A stretch of DNA of 64,000 nucleotides from Pseudoduganella ginsengisoli (GCF_009720865.1 NZ_WNLA01000020.1:80594-144593), one strand, 5' to 3'; shown: positions 1 to 8,390, numbered from the stretch's first letter. Made by a program: numbers and translations. Notes: generated from the sequence alone by a model not told the origin.

Positions 1-79
1 TACGCTGTATGCGGTAAAAGGGTAAACTGGCACCTTTGTTTCGCATTGGGCGATTCGATCATTAACTGTGAGTGCCGCC

Positions 80-2281
80 ATGTCTGGAACACCTGAAATT
101 CTCTTTGCCGACCTGAATTTGTCGGCCCCCATCCTGAAATCGCTGAAAGAAGTGGGCTATGAAAGCCCGTCGCCGATCCAGGCCGCCACCATTCCTTATC
201 TGCTTGACAACCGCGACGTGCTGGGCCAGGCGCAAACAGGCACCGGTAAAACCGCCGCGTTCGCGCTGCCGATTTTGTCGCGCATCGACTTGAAGCAGGC
301 AACGCCGCAGGCGCTGGTACTGGCGCCCACGCGTGAACTGGCGATCCAGGTGGCGGAAGCTTTCCAGCGCTATGCCGCGCACATCCCGAAATTCCATGTG
401 CTGCCGATTTACGGCGGCCAAAGCTATGGCCCCCAACTTGCCGCGCTGCGCCGTGGCGTGCACGTGGTGGTCGGCACCCCGGGCCGCGTGATCGACCACC
501 TGGACAAGGGTTCGCTGGACTTGTCCGCGCTGAAAACCCTGGTGCTCGACGAAGCGGATGAAATGCTGCGCATGGGCTTTATCGATGACGTCGAGCGCAT
601 CTTGCAAGAAACGCCGGAGTCGCGCCAGACCGCGCTGTTCTCGGCCACGATGCCGGCGCCGATCAAGCGCATCGCAACGACTTACCTGAACAATCCGCAG
701 GAAGTGGCGGTGGCCGCCAAGACCACGACGTCGGAAAACATCCGCCAGCGCTATTGGCTGGTGTCCGGCATGCACAAGCTCGATGCGCTGACCCGCATCC
801 TGGAAGCGGAACCGTTTGACGGCATGATCATTTTCTCCCGCACCAAACTGGGTACGGAAGAATTGGCGGAACGCCTGCAGGCACGGGGCTTCTCGGCTGC
901 CGCCATCAATGGCGACATGCAGCAGGCGTCGCGCGAGCGCACCATTGCACAGCTCAAGGAAGGCAAGATCGACATCCTCGTCGCCACCGACGTGGCAGCG
1001 CGGGGCCTGGACGTGGAACGCATCAGCCACGTGGTCAATTACGACGTGCCGTATGACGCGGAAAGCTATACGCACCGTATCGGCCGTACCGGCCGTGCTG
1101 GCCGCAGCGGTGAAGCGATCCTGTTCATCACGCCGCGCGAGCGCAACCTGCTGAAGATCATTGAGCGCGCCACGCGCCAGCCGATTGGCCGCATGGAATT
1201 GCCGACCTTGGAAGCCGTCAACGACGTGCGGATCGCCCGCTTCAAGGATGAAATCACGGAAACCCTGGCGCAGGGCGGGCTGGAACACTTCCAGAGCCTG
1301 ATCGAGGAATATGAAAACGAACACAATGTGCCGGCGCTGGAAATCGCTGCCGCGCTGGCGCTGATGGCGCGCGGCGGCAAGCCGCTGTTGCTGGACAAGA
1401 AGCGTGAAACGGGCTGGCATGAAGATGGCCAGCCGCGTCCTGACCGCCCTGAGCGCGCCGACCGTGGCGACCGTTCGGACCGCGGCGAGCGCGCCGAGCG
1501 TCCGAAGAAGGAACGCTTGCCGCGCACGTCCGAGCCGGGTATGCAGACGTACCGCATCGAAGTGGGCTACCAGCATGGCGTCAAGCCGGGCAATATCGTG
1601 GGCGCCATTGCCAATGAAGGCGGCGTCGATTCCAAGTACATCGGCCGCATTGAAATCTACGATGACTTTTCCGTGCTGGACATGCCGGATGACTTGCCGC
1701 CGGACTTGATCGAGCACTTGCGCGGCATCCGCGTGGCGGGGCAGGCGCTGCGCATCAGCCGCGATGGCGACCCTATCCCTGCTGCGCCGGTTGCTGCTGC
1801 CCCTGCGCCGCGTAAGGCGGCCGACGAGCGCGCGCCGAAGAAGGCTGCCAAGCCGGAACCGGAGATAAGCGCCCGCGCCGACGACGATGAACCGGCGTTT
1901 GATGATGAAGCGCCGAAGAAGAAAAAGAAGGACAAGCACAAAGTCAACTTGCCCATGACGCCGTTCCGCCTGGAAGTGGGCATCAAGCACAACGCGACGC
2001 CATCGAACATCGTGGGCGCCATTGCCAACGAGGCGGGGCTGGAAGCGAAGTACATCGGCCGCATTGAAATGTTCGATGACCACACGATGATTGAACTGCC
2101 CGATGGGATGCCGGACGATATCTTCCGCCACCTGGGCAAAGTGTGGGTCGGCGGCCAGCAGCTGCGCATCAGCCATGCGGACAGCATGCCGCCGATGTCG
2201 GGCAAGCATACGCCGCCCAAGGAGCCGGTGAAGGCGGCCAAGGGCGGCGCCAAGGCGGGCAAGGGCGCCAAGGCCCGCTAA
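80..2281 (+). CDS. DEAD-box ATP-dependent RNA helicase with two DbpA-type RNA-binding domains
   Basis: Unwinds or remodels RNA in the cytoplasm, probably in ribosome assembly or mRNA decay (family knowledge for DeaD/CsdA helicases). With the ATG at 80 as start (733 aa; an in-frame GTG lies at 68), the Q-motif is near residues 8-38, Walker A AQTGTGKT is 51-58, DEAD is 157-160 and SAT is 188-190. The helicase C domain has ATDVAARGLD and HRIGRTGRAG. Two similar DbpA C-terminal folds follow at about 488-564 and 626-701; both carry NIVGAIANE and KYIGRIE. The linker before the first is rich in Arg-Asp; that before the second is acidic then lysine-rich, and the tail is Lys/Gly/Ala-rich. One DbpA domain is usual, so the duplication stands out. 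The exact start is uncertain. Confidence 0.93.
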   Translation: MSGTPEILFADLNLSAPILKSLKEVGYESPSPIQAATIPYLLDNRDVLGQAQTGTGKTAAFALPILSRIDLKQATPQALVLAPTRELAIQVAEAFQRYAAHIPKFHVLPIYGGQSYGPQLAALRRGVHVVVGTPGRVIDHLDKGSLDLSALKTLVLDEADEMLRMGFIDDVERILQETPESRQTALFSATMPAPIKRIATTYLNNPQEVAVAAKTTTSENIRQRYWLVSGMHKLDALTRILEAEPFDGMIIFSRTKLGTEELAERLQARGFSAAAINGDMQQASRERTIAQLKEGKIDILVATDVAARGLDVERISHVVNYDVPYDAESYTHRIGRTGRAGRSGEAILFITPRERNLLKIIERATRQPIGRMELPTLEAVNDVRIARFKDEITETLAQGGLEHFQSLIEEYENEHNVPALEIAAALALMARGGKPLLLDKKRETGWHEDGQPRPDRPERADRGDRSDRGERAERPKKERLPRTSEPGMQTYRIEVGYQHGVKPGNIVGAIANEGGVDSKYIGRIEIYDDFSVLDMPDDLPPDLIEHLRGIRVAGQALRISRDGDPIPAAPVAAAPAPRKAADERAPKKAAKPEPEISARADDDEPAFDDEAPKKKKKDKHKVNLPMTPFRLEVGIKHNATPSNIVGAIANEAGLEAKYIGRIEMFDDHTMIELPDGMPDDIFRHLGKVWVGGQQLRISHADSMPPMSGKHTPPKEPVKAAKGGAKAGKGAKAR

Positions 2282-2285
2282 GCCG

Positions 2286-2984
2286 TTATCCCTGCGCCAG
2301 CGCCCACTCCGCGGCGCTGCGCGCATGAATGGCCGTCGTGTCAAACAGCGGCAACGGCGTATCCTGCGCCCCGATCAGCAAGCTGATTTCCGTACAGCCC
2401 AGGATCACTCCCTGGGCGCCTTGCGCCGCCAGCTGCCCGATGATGCGGCGGTATTCGGCGCGTGAAGCTTCCGACACCACCCCCACGCACAACTCTTCGT
2501 AAATGATGCGGTGCACGATGGCGCGGTCGTTTTCATCGGGCGTCAATACGGTCAGCCCATGCCGCTGCTGCAGCCGTTCGCGGTAAAAATCCTGTTCCAT
2601 GGTAAAGCGCGTGCCCAGCAGGCCGACAGTTTGCAGCCGGGCGGCGCGGATCGCGCGCGCCGTCGGATCGGCGATATGCAGCAGCGGCAATGTGCAGGCG
2701 GCCATGATGGCATCGGCGACTTTATGCATGGTATTGGTGCACAGGACAATGCAGTCAGCGCCTGCCGCTTGCAGGCGGCAGGCGGCATCGGCCAGCACTT
2801 GTCCCGCCGTGTCCCAGTCGCCGGCGCGCTGCAACTGCTCGATGTCGTGAAAGTCCACGCTATACAGTACGGCGCGCGCCGAATGCAGGCCGCCCAGGTG
2901 TTCGCGGATGGTTTCATTGATGTGGCGGTAGTAGGGCACGGTGGATTCCCAGCTCATGCCGCCGATCAGTCCTATGGTTTTCAT
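2286..2984 (-). CDS. Aspartate/glutamate racemase family protein
   Basis: Probable cytoplasmic amino-acid racemase of the Asp/Glu racemase (YgeA-like) family, which interconverts L- and D-amino acids with two catalytic cysteines. The 232-aa protein opens with IGLIGGMSWEST, typical of the family, and has the two cysteine motifs VLCTNTMHK (C82) and GCTEI (C197) in the expected places. Length is normal. The stop lies 4 bases from the convergent helicase stop. The gene is divergent from the AraC-type regulator at 3061, with 76 bases between starts, so that regulator may control it. The substrate cannot be told from sequence. Confidence 0.88.
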   Translation of the reverse strand: MKTIGLIGGMSWESTVPYYRHINETIREHLGGLHSARAVLYSVDFHDIEQLQRAGDWDTAGQVLADAACRLQAAGADCIVLCTNTMHKVADAIMAACTLPLLHIADPTARAIRAARLQTVGLLGTRFTMEQDFYRERLQQRHGLTVLTPDENDRAIVHRIIYEELCVGVVSEASRAEYRRIIGQLAAQGAQGVILGCTEISLLIGAQDTPLPLFDTTAIHARSAAEWALAQG

Positions 2985-3060
2985 GTGGCTCTCCGTTGAG
3001 GTGACGCTAGAATAGGCTGGGGCAAAGTAACCGGTCTATCATGAAATTTCAGCGGAGCCA

Positions 3061-3840
3061 ATGATGGGGACAGTGGAACTGGATGTCGGGTGGGCGCGCA
3101 TTGCGCTGCTGCCGTCCGCGCCCTATTCCGCCGATGGCGCGTCATCGGCATGCGTGATGGGCGTGGCGCTGGAGCGGCAGCAGGGCGTGCATGCGGTGGC
3201 GGGGGAGGCGCGCCGGGATTTCGATGCGTGGCCGGGCGAGTTTGCGCTGGCGGCGCCGGGCGTGCCTGTGTTTTCCGAATCCGCGCATGGAGGCGAATAC
3301 GTGCTGGTGGCGGTGGAACCTGCCGTGGCGCCGCATGTGGCAGGGGCGCCGCGCCGCCTGTTCCGGGGCCAGCGTGACGCGGTGGCGCTGGCGCGCAATT
3401 TACGGCGGCTGTTGCTGGCGCAGCAGCCGGATGTGCAGCAAGCGGCACAGCAGGCGGCGCAATTGTTGGCGCATGGCGCAATGCTGCTCAATGGTGCACC
3501 GGAACGTGCCGGCGCCTACGGCCACGACCGGATCAAACATGCCCGGGTACTGGACGCCATCGAAGCCGGCCTCGCCACGCCACTGCAGCTGGATGCATTG
3601 GCGGCGCTGGCCGGCATGCCGCTGCTGCGTTTCCTGCGCAGTTTTACCCACGCGACAGGCATGACGCCGCACGCGTGGATCACGGAGCGCCGCCTGCAGC
3701 GCGCGCGCCATATGCTGCGCAGCACCAATCTTCCCCTGGCCGACGTTGCCGCTGCCTGTGGCTTTACGCACCAGTCCCATTTGGGGGCATTGCTGAAACG
3801 CGAAATTACCCACAGCCCCGCGCAATACCGTTCCCGATAG
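3061..3840 (+). CDS. AraC family transcriptional regulator
   Basis: DNA-binding regulator of 259 aa. The last 100 residues hold two helix-turn-helix units typical of AraC proteins: LATPLQLDALAALAGMPLLR, then a second unit around LPLADVAAACGFTHQSH, ending in the signature SPAQYRSR. The first 150 residues would be the ligand-sensing part, cupin-like, with PGEFALAAPGVPVF. The ribosome site AGCGGAG lies just before the first ATG. The gene is divergent from the racemase, which is its most likely target, and is followed by the regulatory region of the TnsB-like gene. The ligand is unknown. Confidence 0.9.
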   Translation: MMGTVELDVGWARIALLPSAPYSADGASSACVMGVALERQQGVHAVAGEARRDFDAWPGEFALAAPGVPVFSESAHGGEYVLVAVEPAVAPHVAGAPRRLFRGQRDAVALARNLRRLLLAQQPDVQQAAQQAAQLLAHGAMLLNGAPERAGAYGHDRIKHARVLDAIEAGLATPLQLDALAALAGMPLLRFLRSFTHATGMTPHAWITERRLQRARHMLRSTNLPLADVAAACGFTHQSHLGALLKREITHSPAQYRSR

Positions 3841-3880
3841 AAGGGACCAGGCGCTGAAATGCCGTGTTTACAGTTGCCAC

Positions 3881-3927
3881 GCACCATATTGGTGCAATAT
3901 GAATGCTGCGCTGCACCAAGAGGTGTC
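3881..3927 (+). promoter_or_regulatory. Candidate NtrC enhancer sites (two)
   Basis: GCACCATATTGGTGCA at 3881-3896 is a perfect 6+3+6 inverted repeat. It matches the enterobacterial NtrC consensus TGCACCAWWWTGGTGCA at every position but the first. A weaker partial site, TGCACC-N4-GGTG, follows at 3912-3925. The two centres are about 31 bases apart, three helical turns, as in the glnA enhancer. They lie about 107 and 75 bases upstream of the start expected from the sigma-54 promoter at 3969. Matches were made by eye against remembered consensus sequences. Confidence 0.6.
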
Positions 3928-3968
3928 CGATTACGGCATAAACGCTGATTTTTCGGGGGAAAACAGGG

Positions 3969-3984
3969 TGGCCCGGAAATTGCA
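3969..3984 (+). promoter_or_regulatory. Candidate sigma-54 promoter for the TnsB-like gene
   Basis: TGGCCCGGAAATTGCA fits the -24/-12 consensus TGGCACG-N4-TTGCW with one mismatch. The GG and GC doublets keep the required spacing. Transcription would begin near 3995, leaving about 27 bases before the GTG start at 4022. That rules out the in-frame ATG at 3899 as the start. Together with the upstream NtrC-like sites it suggests nitrogen-controlled expression. Confidence 0.6.
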
Positions 3985-4021
3985 TAGACATGTGTATTTT
4001 TCCTGTCTTGCGAGGGCACCA

Positions 4022-5833
4022 GTGATTACCCGTAACGACCTGATCGAATATACCGGTCCGCAGCGCAAAGTTTTCCGCGTCCTGTGGGTGGATGAAGCCG
4101 GTGCGGCTGCTTATATTTTCAACGTCTTGCCGAAGGCTGCGGAAGCGCAGCTGGCGCGCGTTGCCATGCTGGAGGCTGACTTGGCCGCCGGCCGGGCCCG
4201 CCGCCTGACGGACGACCCGTGGCCGCTTCCCGAGCAGCCATTGCGCCGGCCGGCCAAGCATCTGCAAATCCGTGACCGCGCATGGGAAGTGGTGCGCGAT
4301 CTGGTGGCCATGGAGCCGGCCATTTATGAACCGCGCCGCCGCGGCCAGCTGGTGCAGGCTTGCATGGCGCAGCACGACGTCTCGCACCCCACTGTCTACC
4401 GCTACCTGCGGCGCTACTGGCAGCGCGGCCTGGCGGCCGATGCGCTGCTGCCGGATTACGCCAATTCCGGCGCGCGCGGCAAAATCCGTGCGGTATCGGA
4501 AGGCGTGCAGCGCGGCCGTCCACGCAAGGCCGGTGCGCCGCCCGGCGTCAATGCCGATACCGCCATGCGCCGCATCTTCCGCATTGCCGCCACCCGCTGG
4601 CCGGACAGCGCCGCGCCGTTTGCACGCCGCGCAGCGTACGACCAGATGCTGGCGGATTTCTTCCAGCAGCGCACCATTGAAACGGAAACCATGCGCGTGC
4701 AATCCGGCGTGCGCGACCAGGCATTGCCAACTTATGGCCAGTTCAGCTACTGGCTGGAGCAGGACGGCCTGCTGGCAAAACCGCAGGCGCTGCCGCCGCT
4801 GCCGGCAGACATCGATCCTGGCCGCCCCGGCCGGCCGGCGGCTGCCTTCCGCCTGGAAGCAATCCCGGCCGACGTCCGGCTGGTGTCGCGCGCTGACCGC
4901 AGCCAGGCCCTGGGCCGCCCCGTGATTTACGTCGCCACCGATGTTTTCAGCGGCATGGTAGCCGGAATCTACGTCGGCATGGACCGCCCCATCTGGCGCC
5001 ATGCGCTGCTGGCGCTGGCCAATGCGGCAGCCGACAAGCAGCGCTACTGCCTGCGTTTCGGCCGCGATATCGGCGCCGCACTGTGGCCGGCACAGCATCT
5101 GCCCGGCCTCGTGTTTGCCGATGCGGCGCTGGCGGCAGGCGCCGATATTGAACACGACAATTTGCTGAACCAGTTCCAGACGCGCTGCCTGGTGGCGCCG
5201 CCGCACGAAGGCCACGCCCCCGGTTTGCACGCCGAGCTGGCGCGCCGCATTCCCCTGCTCAGCGGCGCCGCCAAAGATGATGGCGAAGGCGATACGTTGC
5301 GCTGCGCGCGCATGGATGGCGTGCTGGATCTGGAACAGTTCACCCGTCTCGTCATCGACAGCGTGCTGCACTACAACCACAGCAACCCGCAAGGCGGACC
5401 CACGCCGCAGCAGCTGTGGACCTGGGGCGCCGCGCAGCGGGGCGCCGCATTGCGGCAATTCCCGGAAGACCTGGTGCGCTGCTGCCTGCTGCCGGTCACG
5501 GATGCAATGGTGACGGCGCAGGGCATCCGCGTGCAGGGCAGCCACTACGAATGCGTACGGGCGCTGGATGAGCTGTGGTTCGAGCGCGCCGCCCGGCATG
5601 GCCAGTGGCCCGTCAAGGTCGCCTACGATCCAGCCAGCCTGGATATGGTGTACCTGCTGGATCCGCGCGCACCGATGCATTTCCATGCGTGCCACCTGGC
5701 CGATGGCAGCAGCGCGCACCGCCGCCTGTCGTCGATGGAACTGTCGCTGCTGCGTGCGGCACAGCAGCGCACCTATGCGGACCCAGTGCACAGCGTGGTG
5801 TTCGAGAAAATGGTGGCGGCGCTGGCGCGGTAA
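4022..5833 (+). CDS. TnsB-like (Mu/Tn7-type) transposase protein with degraded DDE triad, probably domesticated
   Basis: Related to Tn7 TnsB, the DDE transposase that binds element ends and joins strands. GTG 4022 is chosen as start (603 aa) because GCGAGGG lies 5 bases before it and the candidate promoter lies upstream. The TnsB order is kept: N-terminal NDLIEY and FRVLWVDEAG, a helix-turn-helix at about 106-136 with VSHPTVYRYLRRYWQRG, GRPRK, then the RNaseH-like core with GRPVIYVATDVFSGMV and a C-terminal barrel region with QLWTWG and YDPASLD. Against TnsB as remembered, the catalytic D-D-E becomes E279, D367 and A404. No TnsA, TnsC, TnsD, TniQ or element ends were seen nearby. The protein is full length and the frame intact, so it is unlikely to be mere decay. 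A DNA-binding role is inferred; the true function is unknown. Confidence 0.8.
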   Translation: MITRNDLIEYTGPQRKVFRVLWVDEAGAAAYIFNVLPKAAEAQLARVAMLEADLAAGRARRLTDDPWPLPEQPLRRPAKHLQIRDRAWEVVRDLVAMEPAIYEPRRRGQLVQACMAQHDVSHPTVYRYLRRYWQRGLAADALLPDYANSGARGKIRAVSEGVQRGRPRKAGAPPGVNADTAMRRIFRIAATRWPDSAAPFARRAAYDQMLADFFQQRTIETETMRVQSGVRDQALPTYGQFSYWLEQDGLLAKPQALPPLPADIDPGRPGRPAAAFRLEAIPADVRLVSRADRSQALGRPVIYVATDVFSGMVAGIYVGMDRPIWRHALLALANAAADKQRYCLRFGRDIGAALWPAQHLPGLVFADAALAAGADIEHDNLLNQFQTRCLVAPPHEGHAPGLHAELARRIPLLSGAAKDDGEGDTLRCARMDGVLDLEQFTRLVIDSVLHYNHSNPQGGPTPQQLWTWGAAQRGAALRQFPEDLVRCCLLPVTDAMVTAQGIRVQGSHYECVRALDELWFERAARHGQWPVKVAYDPASLDMVYLLDPRAPMHFHACHLADGSSAHRRLSSMELSLLRAAQQRTYADPVHSVVFEKMVAALAR

Positions 5834-5879
5834 AGACGTAAGCGGTATGCTGCGCGCTTAGACTTGAAAGGAAGCGCGC

Positions 5880-6749
5880 ATGCAGTTCAAAAAAGTTTTG
5901 ATGGCTGGCGCCGTGACTGCCCCCATGACGTTGCAGGATTACCTTGCCCTGAAAGGCCCCCAGCCAGACGCGCACATCGCGTATGGCGCGGCGCCGTCGC
6001 AATTCGTTGAGCTGTTCAAGCCTGCCGGCAACGGGCCGTTCCCCGTGCTGGTATTGATCCATGGCGGCTGCTGGACTGTTCATTTCGGTGGCATCGAGCA
6101 AATGCGCAATATGGCGGGCGACCTGGTCAAGCAGGGCATCGCCGTGTGGAACGTGGAATACCGCCGCGTCGATGAAGAGGGCGGCGGCTATCCGGGCATG
6201 TATGAAGATGTCGCTACCGCCGTGGACCGCTTGAAGACCGAAGCTGCCGCGCACAGCCTGGACGTGGCGCGCGTGGCCGTTATGGGCCACTCCGCCGGCG
6301 GCCATCTGGCGCAATGGGCGGCATCGCGCCACCGCTTGCCGCCGGCAAGCCCCGCGTGGCGCGCCAATCCGCTGCCGATCCCGCACGTCATCAGCCTGGG
6401 CGGCCTGGCGGATTTGCGCCACGAAGAAAAACTGATCAAGTCCAGCTGCGAACGCGATATGTGGCAATTGGCGGGCGCCGCCAGCGCCGCGCGGCCTGAC
6501 ATCTTTGCCGATACGTCGCCGGCGGAAATGCTGCCGGCCGGCGTGCACACGACGCTCATTACCGGCGAGCTGGATGACATTTCACCCGTGCGCGTGGCGC
6601 AGGATTATGCGCGCCGCGCGCAGGCTAAAGGCGACCAGGCCGAAGTGGTTGTGCTGCCCAACGCCAGCCATTACGATGAAGTGGCGGCCACGTCGCCCGC
6701 GTGGAAACTGATCACGCCGCACATCCGCAAGGCGCTGGGCATGCAGTGA
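5880..6749 (+). CDS. Alpha/beta hydrolase (esterase/kynurenine formamidase-like)
   Basis: A 289-aa hydrolase of the alpha/beta fold. It has the oxyanion-hole motif LIHGGCW and the nucleophile elbow GHSAGGHLAQ, the pattern of BD-FAE and kynurenine-formamidase-like esterases. The acid and base are probably in ITGELDDISPVRVAQD and NASHYDEV near the C-terminus. There is no clear signal peptide, so it is probably cytoplasmic. The ribosome site AAAGGAAG precedes the ATG. It begins 46 bases after the TnsB-like gene on the same strand, so read-through from that promoter is possible. The substrate is not predicted; no tryptophan-catabolism genes lie nearby. Confidence 0.85.
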   Translation: MQFKKVLMAGAVTAPMTLQDYLALKGPQPDAHIAYGAAPSQFVELFKPAGNGPFPVLVLIHGGCWTVHFGGIEQMRNMAGDLVKQGIAVWNVEYRRVDEEGGGYPGMYEDVATAVDRLKTEAAAHSLDVARVAVMGHSAGGHLAQWAASRHRLPPASPAWRANPLPIPHVISLGGLADLRHEEKLIKSSCERDMWQLAGAASAARPDIFADTSPAEMLPAGVHTTLITGELDDISPVRVAQDYARRAQAKGDQAEVVVLPNASHYDEVAATSPAWKLITPHIRKALGMQ

Positions 6750-6767
6750 TCACACGGTAATCACCGC

Positions 6768-6797
6768 ATTAATCGTATTAATCGTATTGATCGTATT
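6768..6797. repeat. 9-bp tandem repeat over the 3' end of the MazG-like gene
   Basis: Three copies of ATT-RATCGT followed by ATT run over the stop codon of the pyrophosphohydrolase gene. They encode its last residues (KYDQYD) and extend past it. The period is a multiple of three, so copy changes inside the coding part would keep the frame. Confidence 0.75.
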
Positions 6798-7137
6798 TAC
6801 GGGAATCGCCTTTGACTTGCCCGGCAGGATACTTGGCGGCATTGAGGGCGATTTTTTCCACCGCCGCCGCGTGCAAGTCCACGCCGGTCTTGTCGGCCAG
6901 CTGCACCAGGTAAAGCAGCACGTCGGCCAGCTCATGGCGGATACCTTCGCGCTTGCGCGCATCAAGTTCATGGTCCGCGCCAGTCGGCAGCCACTGGAAA
7001 TGCTCAGCCAGTTCAGCGGCTTCCACCGTCAGCGCCATGGCCAGGTTTTTCGGCGTGTGGAATTGTTCCCAGTCGCGCTCGCGGGCAAACGCACGCGTCA
7101 AGTCACGCAAGTGCGCAAGGCTGTCTTGCCCGCTCAT
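6778..7137 (-). CDS. MazG-like nucleotide pyrophosphohydrolase
   Basis: A 119-aa all-alpha NTP pyrophosphohydrolase of the MazG/RS21-C6 (dCTPase-like) group, which cleaves non-canonical or excess (d)NTPs to NMP and pyrophosphate with Mg2+. The metal-binding motif is present: EAAELAEHFQW with two glutamates, then HELADVLLYLVQLADKTGVDL supplying the later Glu and Asp. Length matches the single-domain family. The start overlaps the stop of the upstream GNAT gene by 4 bases, so the two are co-transcribed and translationally coupled. The last codons come from a 9-bp tandem repeat, so the C-terminus may differ between strains. Confidence 0.88.
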   Translation of the reverse strand: MSGQDSLAHLRDLTRAFARERDWEQFHTPKNLAMALTVEAAELAEHFQWLPTGADHELDARKREGIRHELADVLLYLVQLADKTGVDLHAAAVEKIALNAAKYPAGQVKGDSRKYDQYD

Positions 7138-7595
7138 TGCGCGGCCTTTTCCATGAAGACGCTGTGCGGGTCATCGGGGTAATCGCCGTAAGGCCCGCGC
7201 ACCGTATAGCCGCGTTTGACATACAAGGCCAGCGCTTCAGGATTGTCCGGCCCGGTCTCCAGCATGAATTGCGTACAGCCGCGTTTTGCTGCTTCGCCTT
7301 CCAGCAAATCCATCAGTTTGTGCGATAAACCCTGGCCCCGCCCGGCAGGCCGCACATAGATGCGTTTGATTTCACCATATTCCGGCGTCAACATGATGGC
7401 GCCACAGCCGAGCGCCGCGCCGGCGCCGTCCCGCGCGACGGCAAACAGCACATCAGGCCGGTCAAGCGACGCAATATCAAGGGCATACACGCTGTCGGCA
7501 GGGTACAGCGAATACAGATAGGCATCCAGTTCGGCAATCAGGGACACGACGTCCGGCTGGTTAGGGGTCTCAAAGGAAATATTCATGTTTTCCAT
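7134..7595 (-). CDS. GNAT family N-acetyltransferase
   Basis: A 153-aa acetyl-CoA-dependent N-acetyltransferase. The acetyl-CoA site is GEIKRIYVRPAGRGQGLSHKLMDLL, followed by the usual C-terminal pattern GPDNPEALALYVKRGY. It is one complete GNAT fold. It overlaps the MazG-like gene by 4 bases, giving a two-gene operon. The start may be at 7595 or three codons later at 7586; no strong ribosome site decides it. The substrate is unknown. The pairing with a nucleotide house-cleaning enzyme hints at a detoxification role, but that is inference. Confidence 0.85.
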   Translation of the reverse strand: MENMNISFETPNQPDVVSLIAELDAYLYSLYPADSVYALDIASLDRPDVLFAVARDGAGAALGCGAIMLTPEYGEIKRIYVRPAGRGQGLSHKLMDLLEGEAAKRGCTQFMLETGPDNPEALALYVKRGYTVRGPYGDYPDDPHSVFMEKAAQ

Positions 7596-7784
7596 TGTAG
7601 CGCAGCATTCTGTATCAGGATTGCCTGCGCACTATGTGGCCCAAGCTTTGGTGAGAAAAATACTATGATGCAAGCCCTTCCAAGCGCAGTAAAGCTGTCT
7701 ATGATGAACTTTATGCAGGGCCTGCCTTAGACAAACGACCCTGCTGCCATGTAGTCCAACCCGTTCAGATATGGAGCAGCCATC

Positions 7785-8195
7785 ATGAAAAAACTTAGCC
7801 TGATTGTTTTGCTTGCCATTGCCGCCCCCGCCGCATTTGCGCAGTCCCAATCGCCTCAGTCCGTGAAAGTCCCTGGCTATAACATCTCTGCCCCGGAACG
7901 CACTTTCAGCAAAGCCGCAGCAGGGTTCGATAACTATCGCGGCGCCTATGATTTATCGAATGGCCAGGTCCTGTCGCTGATGGCCCATGGGGCATCGATG
8001 TTTGCTCAGCTGGACGATGGCGACCGGCACGAACTTGCAGCAACCGGCTATGGCAAGTTTGTGGCCAAGGATTTGTCGTTGAAGATCACGCTGGAACGGA
8101 AGGCGGATGGCGATGTCGGCGGTGAGATGTTGATTGCCAAGTCGTCTTCGGTAGCAGGCCAGCCGATGGAATACGTACGGATCGCGTTGCGCTAG
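7785..8195 (+). CDS. Small exported protein of unknown function
   Basis: A 136-aa protein with a clear Sec signal peptide: MKK, a hydrophobic run, then AFAQ as a likely signal peptidase I site around residue 20. The mature part is about 115 residues, with no cysteine and no recognised domain. It mixes short polar and hydrophobic segments, for example GAYDLSNGQVLSLMAHGASMFAQLDDG, which suggests a small beta-rich fold. GGAGCAGCC precedes the ATG. The 189 bases upstream hold an AT-rich run with ACTATGATG that may be a promoter. It stands alone. Confidence 0.8.
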   Translation: MKKLSLIVLLAIAAPAAFAQSQSPQSVKVPGYNISAPERTFSKAAAGFDNYRGAYDLSNGQVLSLMAHGASMFAQLDDGDRHELAATGYGKFVAKDLSLKITLERKADGDVGGEMLIAKSSSVAGQPMEYVRIALR

Positions 8196-8340
8196 CGCCG
8201 TACGATTAACTGCTCGTAGTTTGTAGCAGCGCGCGGGCGGGTCCGTCGTCCGCGTAGTCTCCCTTTGCCGCCGGCCCCCGTCAGGTCCGGCGGTATTCTT
8301 TTGTACAGGGGCGCTTCCGGGATTTGGTATGATGTCCGGC

Positions 8341-8366
8341 TGCCAGCCAAAAGCTGGCATTTTTTA
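8341..8366 (+). promoter_or_regulatory. Leader stem-loop with T-run before the S9 peptidase gene
   Basis: TGCCAGC and GCTGGCA form a 7-bp stem with a 5-base loop, followed directly by six T. It looks like an intrinsic terminator, yet it ends only 25 bases before the ATG at 8391. A possible -10 (TATGAT at 8328-8333) lies just upstream, so the hairpin would sit at the 5' end of the transcript. It may be an attenuator, a stabilising 5' hairpin, or the terminator of upstream transcription. Confidence 0.55.
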
Positions 8367-8390
8367 TAAATACCACTCGGAGATACCCGA

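Noticed and set aside
62..2344. Long open frame on the minus strand opposite the helicase gene (760 codons), and similar long frames opposite fadH (36116-38269) and DUF885 (42588-44048).
   Set aside because: They are Arg/His/Gln-rich with no domain pattern and lie fully opposite well-supported genes; high GC explains them.
3899..4021. ATG at 3899 as the start of the TnsB-like gene.
   Set aside because: A candidate sigma-54 promoter and its NtrC sites lie within and before that stretch, and a good ribosome site precedes the GTG at 4022.
3806..5791. Minus-strand frame of 661 codons opposite the TnsB-like gene.
   Set aside because: It has no recognisable motifs; the plus-strand frame has the ordered TnsB-like blocks.
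4022..5833. Intact Tn7-like or Mu-like transposon.
   Set aside because: The catalytic triad looks lost and no partner genes, ends or target duplications were found around it.
7632..7850. Minus-strand frame of 72 codons overlapping the exported protein gene start.
   Set aside because: No ribosome site or motif; overlaps the leader and signal peptide of a better-supported gene.
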